Assembly: GCA_965261105.1 (NCBI GenBank)
Contig: CBDHCM010000006.1
Coordinates: forward strand, 2,914,001-2,978,000
DNA from: Aldehydirespirator sp965261105
Lineage (GTDB): Bacteria; Actinomycetota; Acidimicrobiia; Acidimicrobiales; Aldehydirespiratoraceae
Length of the DNA: 64,000 nucleotides
Reading direction: 5' to 3'
The stretch's first letter is position 1. Each line of letters starts with the position of its first letter. Positions 43,468 through 52,992 of this stretch are shown here, piece after piece. The notes under the pieces are model-generated. The model was not told the origin of the DNA. It ran no database searches and saw nothing but the letters and a program-made list of their open reading frames with translations. The translations under genes and the position numbers were made by a program.

Positions 43468-45437
43468 GTGGCTGGTGTCAAATGGGGTTGGCGGGGCCGG
43501 TGAGCGGGGTTGGGGCTTGGTGGCGTGGGACGGTGTTGGTTGTTGTGGGCGGGGCCTTCGGCCGGCGGGCGGGGTTCGAGGGGTTTGCGGGTCGGGGTTG
43601 TAGGGGTTGGCGGAGGGGTTCGGGGGGTTGGGGCGGGGTTGTGGTCAGGCGATGGCCCATTTCTGGGGCTGGGAGTGCAGCCCCAGCGCGGCGAGGCGCG
43701 CCAGGTTGACGGCTGCGGCCAGCAGGTTGAAGTCGGCGTCGACTTTGGGCCGGCCGCGCACGCGGGCTCTTCGGCCGCCGTGCCAGCGGCGTTTGAGGTG
43801 GGCGAGCTTGCGCTCGACTTTGGGGCGCGTGGCGCGGTAGTCGTGCTTCCAGGCCGGGTCCGTCTGGCGGGCGCGGGCGTCGGCGAGGACGGCTTCGTGT
43901 CTGGAGACGCGGATGGTTCTGCCGCCTTTGGCCTCAGTGCACAGCGGGCGCTGCTCGCAACCCTCGCAGGCCGCGCCGAAGCGGGCGGCGCCGTCGCCGC
44001 CGCGGCCGAAGCGGATCTGCACGCGGACCCCCGCGGGGCAGGTGACCGCGCCGGCGTGCACATCGACGTCGAAGCGGTCCTTGCTGTAGAGCCCGCCGCG
44101 CCCCGCGGGCTTCTGGGTGCGGCACCTCGAGTTGATGCGCTCGTCGCGCAGGAACTGCTGGAACTCCCCGCTGCCGTAGGCGCTGTCGCCATACACGACC
44201 GGACGGCCCGCAAACACATCCGCGCCCCCGCCGCACACACCGCCGCCGCCGGTGCCGCTGCCGGTGCCGCTGCCGCTGCTGTCGGTGCTGTCGCCGGTGC
44301 CGGTGCTGTCGCCGCTGTCGGTGCCGGTGCTGTCGCCGCTGTCGGTGCCGGTGCTGGTGTGGTTGTTGGTGAGGTCTTTGATGAGTGCTGCGGCGGCGGA
44401 GGCGTCCGCGGCGTTGCCGGCGGTGACGGCGGTGTCGGTGATCAGCTCAGAGTCGGGGTCTACCGCGATGTGGCCCTTGTAGCCGTCAAAGCCCCCGGCG
44501 GTGCTCTTGCGGCCGTGGCGGGCGTCGGGGTCCGCTGTGGATATGACCCGGTCAACCGCGACGCGGCGCGCGATGCGCATCTTGTTGTCGGGGCCCGCCT
44601 CGAGGTCCTGGCCGACAACGGCGGCCAACAACTCGGCCGCGTCGGCCTCGCCGCTGGTGAGGGCCCGGCCCCGCATCGCCTCAAGCACCGCCGACGCGTC
44701 CGCGGCGAGCTCTGCCACCAGCGCCTCGCGCGCCGCGGGGTCCTCCCAGTCACACACAGCCTTGCCGCCCGACGCGTAGTCGTCGTCTCGGCGCAGCACC
44801 GCCCGCAGCGGCTGCTCTGAGCCCGCCGCGTCCGCCGCGGCGAGCGTCCGGCGGATCGCGCTGCGCAGCATCGTGACAGTGTCCTCGGTGGCCACCGCGT
44901 CATAGATCGGCGCGGAGTCAAGCACCCGCCGCGGCGACACCGCCCCCGCGGCGCGGGCCGCGTCCAGCACCACGTCAAAGATCCGCCTCGGGCTCTCAGA
45001 AGCCGCCAGCCGGGCCCGCATCCCCACCAGCACCGTGTGGCAGAACCCCCCCGAGTCCAACCCCAGACCCCCGCACGCGTACCTCCAGCGCACATCGAAC
45101 TCGAAAGCCTCCACCGCCTCGCGATCAGACAGCCCGAACCAGCGCTGCAGCACCATCACCGACGCCACCGTGCGCGGCGCCACGCTGCGCCGGCCCCGCC
45201 CCGAGAACAAATCAGCGAACATCGAATCGGGAAACAACCGGTCCCCCTCACGAAACAACAACGCGAAGACCGACCCCGGCCCCACCCTGTCGCCCACGAA
45301 CCCGGTGCCCCTGAACAAATCAGCCTGACACTCAGACACACCCATAGTCACGACACGAACCTCCCCGCGACACGAAACCACACACCTGTAATTCTACCCC
45401 GACACCGCCGCCCCGCCCAACAAAAAACACCGGCCAC
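43468..45437 (-). mobile_element. IS1182-family element
   Basis: Short inverted ends GTGGCTGGTGT at 43468 and, inward from 45437, GTGGCCGGTGT. CTAG at 43464-43467 and 45438-45441 is the target duplication. It carries one transposase. Confidence 0.82.
43645..45345 (-). CDS. IS1182-family transposase with an acidic repeat linker
   Basis: About 566 aa from ATG 45345 (MGVSECQADLFRGTGFVGDR). N-terminal DUF772-like region: FALLFREGDRLFPDSMFADL and VMVLQRWFGLSDREAVEAFE. DDE: VLDSAPIYDAVATEDTV, GRPVVYGDSAYGSGEFQQFL, and KVERKLAHLKRRWHGGRRAR. A Cys set (CEGCEQRPLC) precedes the last part. Unusual: a 40-residue Thr/Gly/Ser/Asp linker at about 44260-44355, coded by repeats of CTGTCGGTGCCGGTG type, sits inside the catalytic domain before the second Asp. 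Confidence 0.9.
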   Translation of the reverse strand: MGVSECQADLFRGTGFVGDRVGPGSVFALLFREGDRLFPDSMFADLFSGRGRRSVAPRTVASVMVLQRWFGLSDREAVEAFEFDVRWRYACGGLGLDSGGFCHTVLVGMRARLAASESPRRIFDVVLDAARAAGAVSPRRVLDSAPIYDAVATEDTVTMLRSAIRRTLAAADAAGSEQPLRAVLRRDDDYASGGKAVCDWEDPAAREALVAELAADASAVLEAMRGRALTSGEADAAELLAAVVGQDLEAGPDNKMRIARRVAVDRVISTADPDARHGRKSTAGGFDGYKGHIAVDPDSELITDTAVTAGNAADASAAAALIKDLTNNHTSTGTDSGDSTGTDSGDSTGTGDSTDSSGSGTGSGTGGGGVCGGGADVFAGRPVVYGDSAYGSGEFQQFLRDERINSRCRTQKPAGRGGLYSKDRFDVDVHAGAVTCPAGVRVQIRFGRGGDGAARFGAACEGCEQRPLCTEAKGGRTIRVSRHEAVLADARARQTDPAWKHDYRATRPKVERKLAHLKRRWHGGRRARVRGRPKVDADFNLLAAAVNLARLAALGLHSQPQKWAIA

Positions 45438-46020
45438 CTAGGTGCTTGTCGGCGAGAGGCCGAAGGAGGGATTCTCGGGGGATTTGATGCGGCTGGGGAG
45501 CGGCGTGGGGATGCTCTGCGAGGTGTCGAATGGAGTCGGCGTCGGTGGCGAGCGCGGGGCGCGCACCTAGTTCGATGCGGGATAGGCGCTCGGCCTCGAG
45601 GAGCAGTTCGGCGATGCGCTCTATGTGCTCAGTGGCTTCGGCGTCGGTAGGCACGTCGCATAGTTTGAGGTAGCGGTAGCGGGCTTCTTGGCAGGCGGCC
45701 TCGTATCTGATGGCAAGATCCCAGGAGATGAAGGGATGACCGGGATGGCAGTTGTGTACCGCCCAACCGTCGGGGTTCAGGCTGATCCAGTCCTTGGCTT
45801 CAAGCCTGAAGCGCGCCGGGCCGACCCACAGCCCCTGCGGCGGTTGCAGTCGGTTGCGGCGCGGCCGGTCTCTGAGCGCCGCGCCAGAGACGAACGCGGC
45901 TGCTGCGAGAATGGCCGACAACAGCCCTGCTGAAGCGATCGCGCGGCGGTTTCGGGCTCGATCCATAGAACTGTCTCCTGCTGGAGGTCGGCTGGGTTGT
46001 CTATTCCGCGTCTGGTGGGG

Positions 46021-46398
46021 TTAGGCGGGGATGAGAAAGGTGGGGGCGTATCCGTTGCCGGTGCCGAGGTGCTCATAGACGATCGTTGGGCGCATGGCGT
46101 TCCAGCGGTGTCCCAGCAGCGGTGCGAATGCTCCTGAGGTGGGACCCTGATTTGAGTCCGCGTGATGTGTCCCCCTCACTCCCGGGGTGGCCAGGAACAG
46201 GTGGATTCGGGTGGCTGATGTTGTCCGTAGAAGGTCGCGCACGGCGTTGCGCACTGCTACCGCTGTCGCTGCGTCCGTTGGGGTGTGAGCGAGTTGTTGT
46301 TCACCGAGGTCAGATCGGATGCCGTGAACCGTCCTGATAGGACTTCCATAAGTCCCGTGGGTAGGCAGCCATAATCTACGGCCTACGCATCGCGAGCG
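46021..46398 (-). pseudogene. SAVED-domain C-terminal remnant
   Basis: The frame is open from about 46398 and reads GEQQLAHTPTDAATAVAVRN, then TTSATRIHLFLATPGVRGTH and FAPLLGHRWNAMRPTIVYEH, ending GYAPTFLIPA. The IHLFLAxP ... LGHRWNxMxPTxVYEHL pattern is the end of SAVED domains, which bind cyclic oligonucleotides in CBASS effectors. The N-terminal part and any nuclease are missing, and an internal stretch (GTHHADSNQGPTSG) looks inserted. It follows the SIR2 gene by a few bases. Confidence 0.5.
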
Positions 46399-46406
46399 CC
46401 ATCACC

Positions 46407-48116
46407 CTAGAACCAGTGCCGGCTTGAGCACAGATCCTCGTCGTAGGTTTGGAGCATCTGTGTCAAGTGCTCGTCGCTGTCAAATAGCCCGGCCGCTACT
46501 AGGGCCTGCGCATGGCGCCTTGTCAGACTGCCCGGCCGGCGGTTGGAGTTGGCGGTCCGCCGAGCCGCTCGACCTACCGGCCCCGGTCCGAGTCCGTGGA
46601 CTGTGTAGGCGACGCCCAGCAGGTACTCGACCTCGTCGAAGAGGTCCTCGAGCCGCTGTTGGTCACCCACGATGCCGGACATCACAGGGCCCATGAGATC
46701 ACACAAGTGGTCAGAGACAGGGGTCCTGCGGCTTGCGAACCCATCAAGCGACCGCTTCACGGCGTCGTGTTTCAGAACATGCAGCGATGCAGCGGCCACC
46801 GCGACAGGCATCGGTTCGGACCCTTCCTGCACGGTGATGCCCGTTAGGACGCGAGCGATCGAGTCAACCCTGTCTGCCGCCAGAGCACCCAGCGCCAAGG
46901 CGTAGAGGGCGAGCAGCGTCGGATACTGCTGCATGTCAACGAGCACGGGCAATCCAGCTTGCTCTTGCGGCCTCGTCGCTAGCAGTTCGGTGCAGCGGAC
47001 CCAGAGCCGGTCATGCTCGACCCGGTCAGAGAAGAACGCTCCATTAGCCAGCAACGCCATCAGTGATGACACGGCCCGCTCATAGAGCTCCATCCGCTCG
47101 GCATAGCCTTCAGGTGTAAACAGCCCGCTCGTGGGCAGGCCTTCGACCTGTTCGATGACAGCTGCGACTTCGCCCATCACGAGGTCGTGGAGCCGAATCC
47201 GGTGGACAGGATCCGGTAAGTACCTCTTGAGCCGAGCGGTGGCGGTGTCGGCGGGCCGTTGATCTGTTGCCGCCGCAAGCGCTTGAACCTTGTGGAGCAG
47301 ATCTTCCATAGCCGAGTCGGCGTCTTGGATCGTGGTGCTGATCGCGTCGCGATGGCGGATGATCTCCTGTGCTTCGGACGACACCTTCCCCCGGTGCAGC
47401 CAGTAGGTCGCGAAGCGGCGGTTGGGAGCCCGCAGGATCGCGTTGCGTAGCGCGGTGTCCCATGTGCCGGACCAGCCGCAGACGATGAGCCCGTACTGGT
47501 CGAACACCTCGTCTAGCAGCCGGTCGATTGCGGAGTCGTAGCTGGCGAGCTCCTCGTGTGTGTTCTTGAGGTCCGGCGACAGGTAGTCCCCGTGAACCTT
47601 GATGATCGTGCATGTGCTGTGGGTGATGGGAAGAACCCCGGCGGCGCTGCTCGGGCTTGATACGACGCTCGGTTCAGCGCCTGCGTTGGTGAGGGCGGCC
47701 TCAAGCAGCCGATCGAAGTTCGTTGTGACGATCACCTTCACGAAGCCGTCAGCGACGAGCTGGGCGATTGCGTGATGCGCCTTCGTCGGAACCTTGAGGC
47801 CTTCGTCTCGCTCGTGTTCTGTCGGCTCGAAGTACGAAGACAGCAGGTTCCTGCGGTCGCCTTGAGACGGTGCCAGTTCCGCGAGCACATCGGAGTAATC
47901 GGGTTCGCCGCCGCAGTGCTCCCGATACCAGGAAACCGGATCGTCGCCGGGGTCTTGCCCTTGGAGCACGGCCAGGCGCCGGATCAGGTCGACAGTCATC
48001 TCCCAGCCGCTGAACACGCCGGAACCTGCGCTGATTCCTGAGCCGAGCATCAACGCGAACGTTGAGGGGCCGGCGTGAACGCTTGAAGCGAGCGAGACCA
48101 TCGGGCTAGAGGCCAC
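46407..48116 (-). CDS. SIR2-domain defence effector (putative NADase)
   Basis: 569 aa. SIR2 fold: LMLGSGISAGSGVFSGWEMT (nucleotide loop, residue 25), FVKVIVTTNFDRLLEAAL (TTNFD), CTIIKVHGDYLSPDLKNTHE (KxHG, catalytic His) and LIVCGWSGTWDTALRNAILR (GWSG). The second half is helical with ITVQEGSEPMPVAVAAASLH, similar to the helical protein at 7482-8744. SIR2 effectors in Thoeris, DSR and related systems destroy NAD upon infection. No ThsB-type TIR or HerA partner is next to it; a SAVED remnant is. GTG 48116 or ATG 48101 could be the start. Confidence 0.82.
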   Translation of the reverse strand: MASSPMVSLASSVHAGPSTFALMLGSGISAGSGVFSGWEMTVDLIRRLAVLQGQDPGDDPVSWYREHCGGEPDYSDVLAELAPSQGDRRNLLSSYFEPTEHERDEGLKVPTKAHHAIAQLVADGFVKVIVTTNFDRLLEAALTNAGAEPSVVSSPSSAAGVLPITHSTCTIIKVHGDYLSPDLKNTHEELASYDSAIDRLLDEVFDQYGLIVCGWSGTWDTALRNAILRAPNRRFATYWLHRGKVSSEAQEIIRHRDAISTTIQDADSAMEDLLHKVQALAAATDQRPADTATARLKRYLPDPVHRIRLHDLVMGEVAAVIEQVEGLPTSGLFTPEGYAERMELYERAVSSLMALLANGAFFSDRVEHDRLWVRCTELLATRPQEQAGLPVLVDMQQYPTLLALYALALGALAADRVDSIARVLTGITVQEGSEPMPVAVAAASLHVLKHDAVKRSLDGFASRRTPVSDHLCDLMGPVMSGIVGDQQRLEDLFDEVEYLLGVAYTVHGLGPGPVGRAARRTANSNRRPGSLTRRHAQALVAAGLFDSDEHLTQMLQTYDEDLCSSRHWF

Positions 48117-48303
48117 GCCGCGAACCTACCGCCGGTCGCACATCAGCCAGACGATGTCTCAACAGACACTCGGCAGGGCAGCAACTGTCGCTCATGGGCA
48201 ACTCGCTACTTCGTGGCTTCCGCGGGTGCCTCGGGAAACGAGGACTCAGCATCGGCCTGCGTCGCGGCAGGTAAACGGCCACGGCCGAGTTTCCGGCACC
48301 CAC

Positions 48304-49015
48304 GTGTGTCCTGAAGGGAAGTGATGATGATGATGTAGAAGATCGTCGGCACGATCCGTGCTGTGCCAGTGATGGAGGTAGGTCCTCCGGGGTCGCCGTG
48401 CAGGCGGAGATTCCAAACCACCGCAGGCTGCGTCGGTCAAGAGCCGGGGTGGTGAGCGCTGCGGGTGACGTCTCGCTGTTAGCGGGGCGGGTGTGCGATG
48501 AGAAGACGAACATGTGTGAACCACTGCTGACGCATCGAAACGAAACAACGATGGCATCGAAACTGGGATCTGTGGGTGGTCCCGGGACAAAGGCCCGCCT
48601 CGGTGGGCCCTCAGTCGGGGAGCTGCCTGTATGTGGCCCCGGCGGTGCCCGGTGTATAGGTGGCGTGAGCTCATCGCAGGCGCTGGCACGGAACAGGAGA
48701 ACCTGTCGCCCCGATAGAGACGGCCGGGGTAGCTGGCCGCGAGAGGGAGAACCACAAGCAGCGAACACTGCGAGTGCGAGAGTACCGATGCGGGGCACAG
48801 GGGCGGACCGGCCCGTAGTAGCGGTGAGGGCCCTGTAATGGGGCCGGAGCGAAGGGGCCGGGCAGTTCACGGTCGTTTGGAGGTCAACCCTTCGGGGGAG
48901 GAGCCGACAGATCGACCGAGGCAGAAGAACGCCGGACTGTGGGAGCCGTATGACGGGAGACTGTCACGTACGGTTCTAAGAGAGCGGGAGGGGGAGGTTC
49001 CCTCCCGCTACTCAC
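48304..49015 (+). ncRNA. ORF-less group II intron, copy 2
   Basis: The same 712 nt as copy 1 with scattered substitutions (for example GGGGTAGCTGGC versus AGGGTTTTTGGC in the middle). GTGTG 5' end; domain V at 48943-48976; domain VI and CTACTCAC 3' end. The 5' flank (CCACGGCCGAGTTTCCGGCA then CCCAC) matches that of copy 1 while the 3' flank differs, as expected for separate insertions at the same kind of hairpin site. No reverse transcriptase. It lies 188 bp from the SIR2 start, on the opposite strand. Confidence 0.85.
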
Positions 49016-49031
49016 CAGGTCAGATTCCACA

Positions 49032-49082
49032 GGGATCCTCCAGATTCTCGGCTGTCTTGCAGCGCCGATTCTGGGGGATCCC
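49032..49082. terminator. Inverted repeat after the intron
   Basis: GGGATCCTCCAGATTCTCGG and CCGATTCTGGGGGATCCC (49065-49082) form a long imperfect stem. It may be a bidirectional terminator. The rest of 49083-49353 contains no recognised gene. Confidence 0.55.
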
Positions 49083-49353
49083 TCGCGTTCACACGGGGAC
49101 CCTTACCCTGCTGACTCCGACCTGATTCGCGAAGAGCCCTCATAGCGGGCGTCAGCCCGTTGTAGCCAAGCCTCAATGTGCTGACGGTCAATGGGCAGCG
49201 GTCCAGCTCCAGAGAACTGCATCATGGGCGGCACCATACCGGCAAGGGTCGATGATCGAACGCCAGTTCGCAAGACGTCGATTCGGCTAGAACCAGATTC
49301 ATAGATGGTCTGTTGACCAAGTCCGACCCCGACGACCCCTCACGAGCACAGCC

Positions 49354-52300
49354 TCAGTCCTCGACTACGGCGAGCGTGAGGATCACCTCATCCAGAGTCG
49401 CGATGAGGATGAAACCAGCGTCGAGGACCGTCTGAACATCGGAGTGCGCTGATGTCGGTATCGAAGCCACCAGCGCGCCCCGATCACGCTCGAATACTCC
49501 GAGTTCCGGAGAGTCGCCTGATACCGGACGGATCTCAACGACGAAGGGGCCGGTGTGGTTGTCGCCTTCCCGTGCCGAGGTTTGGATTGACGTCACCTCT
49601 ACCGCCACCTCGCCTTCGCTCAACAGAGTTCGCAGCAAGCCCAAGTCACGACGCCGCCCATATTCGATGAGGTCCAACACGTCAGCTGGCGTAGCACCGA
49701 ACTGCTCGCGCCATTCGGAGATTGTCATGGATCCGACCCATTGACGCATGTCCTCAGCGTGATCCTCGCGTGTGGCCGCAGATGCTACCTGCGTCGCGAG
49801 TTCTCGTGACCGCACGCCTGCAAGCAGAAGACCGACGGCGGCTTGTGATGTGACCCCATACCGAACGTAGACCGAAAGCTCAGGAGCGATCCCGACATCG
49901 ACGCCGATCTCCCCCAGTCGCTCATTCGTCATGGCGACCACGACACCGAGCGTCCAGGAGAAGTAGTGCTCGCAGAAGTCCGTGATCGCGTCAACAGTTC
50001 GCTCCAACCGCAGCTCTCGGTCAGGGATCTCTGCGAATACCTGGTCAGCGATCTGCGGGATTGCGCTTCCAGCCACCCAGGCCTTGAGGAACTCCAAGAC
50101 ATCGACGGCGACAGATTCGGACTGGCCTCCGCGTGTCTTCCGGAACGACCAGTCTCTCGGTCGTTCTGGGAGACTCAGCAGTTGCCCGAACACCCCTTCC
50201 CGATCCAGGAAGCTCAGTGCTCCCGCCACACTCGCAAGATCTCCACCATCACCGAGCGCAGCGGCAGTAGCCAGCCGAGATCCAAGCTCGTCGAGTACCT
50301 GAGCAGTCGCCACAGATGTGCCTGTCCTGGCCCATCTGCGACGTTGCGTAGGATCTGTGGATTCGTACTCTGTCCCGAGCTGGTCGACGAGTCGTTCGAA
50401 CCGATCGCGCGTCCTTTGGTCCAACTCGGTGTAGGCCAGCGTTGCCCTGAAAGCCCCGATTGGGTCCGCGCTCGTTGCCGTCCTTCCGAGGTCCTCCTCG
50501 GCTGACAGGACGAACCAAACGAACGACGCAAAATCTGCGATCGGGCCGCTGCTGGCAGCGCGAATAGCGTCGGAGCCAGCCCTGACTGCGTCTTCCCACG
50601 CCGCGAGGCTCTCAAGCGCTTCTTCAGACGTCAGCCGCGAGGAGACCGCGAGTTCGTCGCGATTCTCAACCAGAAGGTCGAAGTCCGCGTCGCGTGGCCG
50701 GGCTGGTCGAGCTAGCACCACCCAGCCTTCAGTCTCACGCGTGGCCCGGCCAGCTCGACCGATCGCGTTGATGAGGCGTGCCCCAGTTAGCTGCTGCTCT
50801 TCGGGTTGCCCGGGGTAGGGCGTAGCTGCGAGCACAACCGTCCGAACGGGCAGATTGACGCCCTCAGTAAGGGTGCTCGTCGAGACGAGAAACTGGATCT
50901 CGTCGGATCGCAGGCCAGCCTCGATCGCCCCAAGAACGTCGACAGGGAGTCCTGCGTGATGGAAGGCAACTCCTCTCAGGAGCATGTCAACGAGCGGATG
51001 CTCCGCGCCAAGGCGGATCCTCGCAAGTTCCGACAACGTCCGTGCAGCGATCGAAGGCTCTAGTCCTTCGGCCAACGCTCGAGCGGTTCGTACGGCATCT
51101 GCTCTGGTGTTGTTGAGTACCAGCACTGGTCCGCCATGAGCGACATAGCGGACAATCTCCGCGAGCATCTTGTAAAATGGCGTGGAGTGTGACCGCTCGG
51201 GAGAACGCTCGCGCTCGCCACCCGCCGTCGCTCGGAACGCCGTGACACCAAGAGAATTCGTAGTGCGCGCCTCAACCGTACGATTCTCAGCCGGCCGAAG
51301 TCTGACCATCCCCCAGGTGTCGTAAAGATGGCGTCGAACAAGGTGAGACTTCGACCCCTTTGCGTTGACCTCTTGGATTTCGGATGGACCGTCCGTCCAT
51401 CGGATCTCCGTGTTGAAGATCGCGTGCAACCGACGAGGCCCACGCCACGCTGACTGGATCATCCGCGCCTGACCCCCGACGTCCAGCCAGTCGCGTATGT
51501 GGCCAGCGTTGCCGAGCGCAGCAGAAAGAAGCACGATCCGGTGCTGAGTCCCTTCGGTTCGCCAATGCAAGAACGACAGGAGGTACTCGACAAGGGGTCC
51601 CCGGCTTCGTTCGGCGAGCAGATGCACCTCGTCGAACACAAAGAGGCCGTATCGAGAAAGGACATCCTCAGCATTATCCCGAAGCGCATGAGATAACCGC
51701 TCAGGAGTCATCACGTCGACGTCACCCTCGACACCTTCGCTGAAGAGATCCCGCTGAGGAGACCGCAACTCCTGGAGCAGCTCACCGAATGGCCCCTCTG
51801 CCGGAAGTCCGTAGTCAGGTACCTCCGGACCAACTTCCATTGCCAATACGTTCAGTCGGCGCCTCAGGTTACGCCGCACCTCTCTGCCGAGGCTTCGCAA
51901 GGGCGTCACATAACAAACACCTGTCCGCTGTTGAGCAAGATGCGTCACCATGAGGAGTTCACCGAAGAGTGTCTTACCGCCGCTCGTTGGAACAGAGATC
52001 ACCAGTCGTCGCACGGACGGATCGAGACCAATTGGCCCCGACTCTTGACCACCCGATGCACCTGCCAGAAGCTCCCGCTGGGGTGGCCAGAGGTTCAACA
52101 CAGCAGGGGTGGAGATCGTGAAGGCCTGTACAACCCCGGGTGGCGTCCCCGGAGGCAACATCGTCCACAGACTTCCCGCATCAATCTCATCGGTGAGGGA
52201 TCTCAAGTGTGCGGCTACCCAACGGGAGTCCTGGTCACCACTGGCGGCTTCAGTTGCGACAGCTCGGTCAAGCAACGCTTGCGCGGAGGCAACATCTTCG

Positions 52301-52992
52301 CGGGATCCGCGAGTCAAGAAACGCAACAGAAGCCAGACCGCCTCGACAACGCTGAAGGCTGCGCCAAAGGGCGTCCCAGCCAAATCGTCCACTCCGATCT
52401 CGCTGGAGAGCTGACCGAACTCGGATCGCCAGCGAGCGATGTCCCGCCGCAAATCGGCCATGTCGAGACCGAGAAAGCCGATGCCGGCATGCAGCGAAAC
52501 GGCTGATACCTCAACAATGAACGCCTGGCCTCGCGACAGGCCGCCGACACGCCGCCGAGCAATCGCCTGAGCATTAGGCTGCCCATCACTACGGTGGTAT
52601 CCCACCTGGGCCGCGAATATCTGCGACAGCCACTCAGACTCGTTCTCAATCTCGGACCCCGCAGAGGCGAGATCGAAAATATGCGCGCTGACCTGGAACG
52701 CTTGACGCTGCCGCTCGGGCCCATAGTCAGCGTACGCACTGCTAGCACTTGCAACGCCGTGCAGGTACCAAGCTGCCCGGAGCAGCGCCGGTGGTACTCG
52801 GTGCCGATTCAGGAACAGGTCAATCTCGGCCTGACCTAGGAGACGCTGAAGCTGCTCGGCGGTAGGCAGAGCGGGCTGCCAACTCCGGGCTGTAGCAACA
52901 CCCCCGCCAGAGCGCTCGGCATGCCAAGCGTCACTTCGCGGATGCGAGCCAAGCGCTCCCTCAATCAGTGCGAAATCTAGAGCGCGATCCAC
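49354..52992 (-). CDS. Ski2-like DExH helicase of a nuclease-helicase defence pair (HamB-like)
   Basis: 1212 aa. After about 300 helical residues comes the SF2 core: LVISVPTSGGKTLFGELLMV (Walker A), YVTPLRSLGREVRRNL, LFVFDEVHLLAERSRGPLVE (DEVH), IVLLSAALGNAGHIRDWL (motif III). The second lobe has AFHHAGLPVDVLGAIEAGLR, FLVSTSTLTEGVNLPVRTVV and LINAIGRAGRATRETEGWVV, typical Ski2/Hel308 features. The C-terminal 400 residues are helical. GTG 52992 overlaps the nuclease gene by 16 bp. A nuclease followed by a large Ski2-like helicase is the layout of Hachiman; I cannot exclude another helicase-nuclease system. Confidence 0.82.
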   Translation of the reverse strand: MDRALDFALIEGALGSHPRSDAWHAERSGGGVATARSWQPALPTAEQLQRLLGQAEIDLFLNRHRVPPALLRAAWYLHGVASASSAYADYGPERQRQAFQVSAHIFDLASAGSEIENESEWLSQIFAAQVGYHRSDGQPNAQAIARRRVGGLSRGQAFIVEVSAVSLHAGIGFLGLDMADLRRDIARWRSEFGQLSSEIGVDDLAGTPFGAAFSVVEAVWLLLRFLTRGSREDVASAQALLDRAVATEAASGDQDSRWVAAHLRSLTDEIDAGSLWTMLPPGTPPGVVQAFTISTPAVLNLWPPQRELLAGASGGQESGPIGLDPSVRRLVISVPTSGGKTLFGELLMVTHLAQQRTGVCYVTPLRSLGREVRRNLRRRLNVLAMEVGPEVPDYGLPAEGPFGELLQELRSPQRDLFSEGVEGDVDVMTPERLSHALRDNAEDVLSRYGLFVFDEVHLLAERSRGPLVEYLLSFLHWRTEGTQHRIVLLSAALGNAGHIRDWLDVGGQARMIQSAWRGPRRLHAIFNTEIRWTDGPSEIQEVNAKGSKSHLVRRHLYDTWGMVRLRPAENRTVEARTTNSLGVTAFRATAGGERERSPERSHSTPFYKMLAEIVRYVAHGGPVLVLNNTRADAVRTARALAEGLEPSIAARTLSELARIRLGAEHPLVDMLLRGVAFHHAGLPVDVLGAIEAGLRSDEIQFLVSTSTLTEGVNLPVRTVVLAATPYPGQPEEQQLTGARLINAIGRAGRATRETEGWVVLARPARPRDADFDLLVENRDELAVSSRLTSEEALESLAAWEDAVRAGSDAIRAASSGPIADFASFVWFVLSAEEDLGRTATSADPIGAFRATLAYTELDQRTRDRFERLVDQLGTEYESTDPTQRRRWARTGTSVATAQVLDELGSRLATAAALGDGGDLASVAGALSFLDREGVFGQLLSLPERPRDWSFRKTRGGQSESVAVDVLEFLKAWVAGSAIPQIADQVFAEIPDRELRLERTVDAITDFCEHYFSWTLGVVVAMTNERLGEIGVDVGIAPELSVYVRYGVTSQAAVGLLLAGVRSRELATQVASAATREDHAEDMRQWVGSMTISEWREQFGATPADVLDLIEYGRRRDLGLLRTLLSEGEVAVEVTSIQTSAREGDNHTGPFVVEIRPVSGDSPELGVFERDRGALVASIPTSAHSDVQTVLDAGFILIATLDEVILTLAVVED

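Larger units (their letters stand above)
42805..45966 (-). pseudogene. Membrane-anchored protein split by IS1182
   Basis: Two parts of one gene. The 5' part starts at ATG 45966 after CAGGAGA, with a signal or membrane segment AIASAGLLSAILAAAAFVSG, and runs to DKHL at 45438. The 3' part resumes at 43463 as EDILPRLQQALTMQQQQ and ends at 42805. Removing the IS and one CTAG gives exactly 396 codons (395 aa). The soluble part is helical with HEFTNARGPESLFNYEDALY near its end. No known family; the lumen-side or cytosolic topology is unclear. It lies beside SAVED and SIR2 genes. A downstream ATG (43428) could still express the C-terminal 207 residues. Confidence 0.75.
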
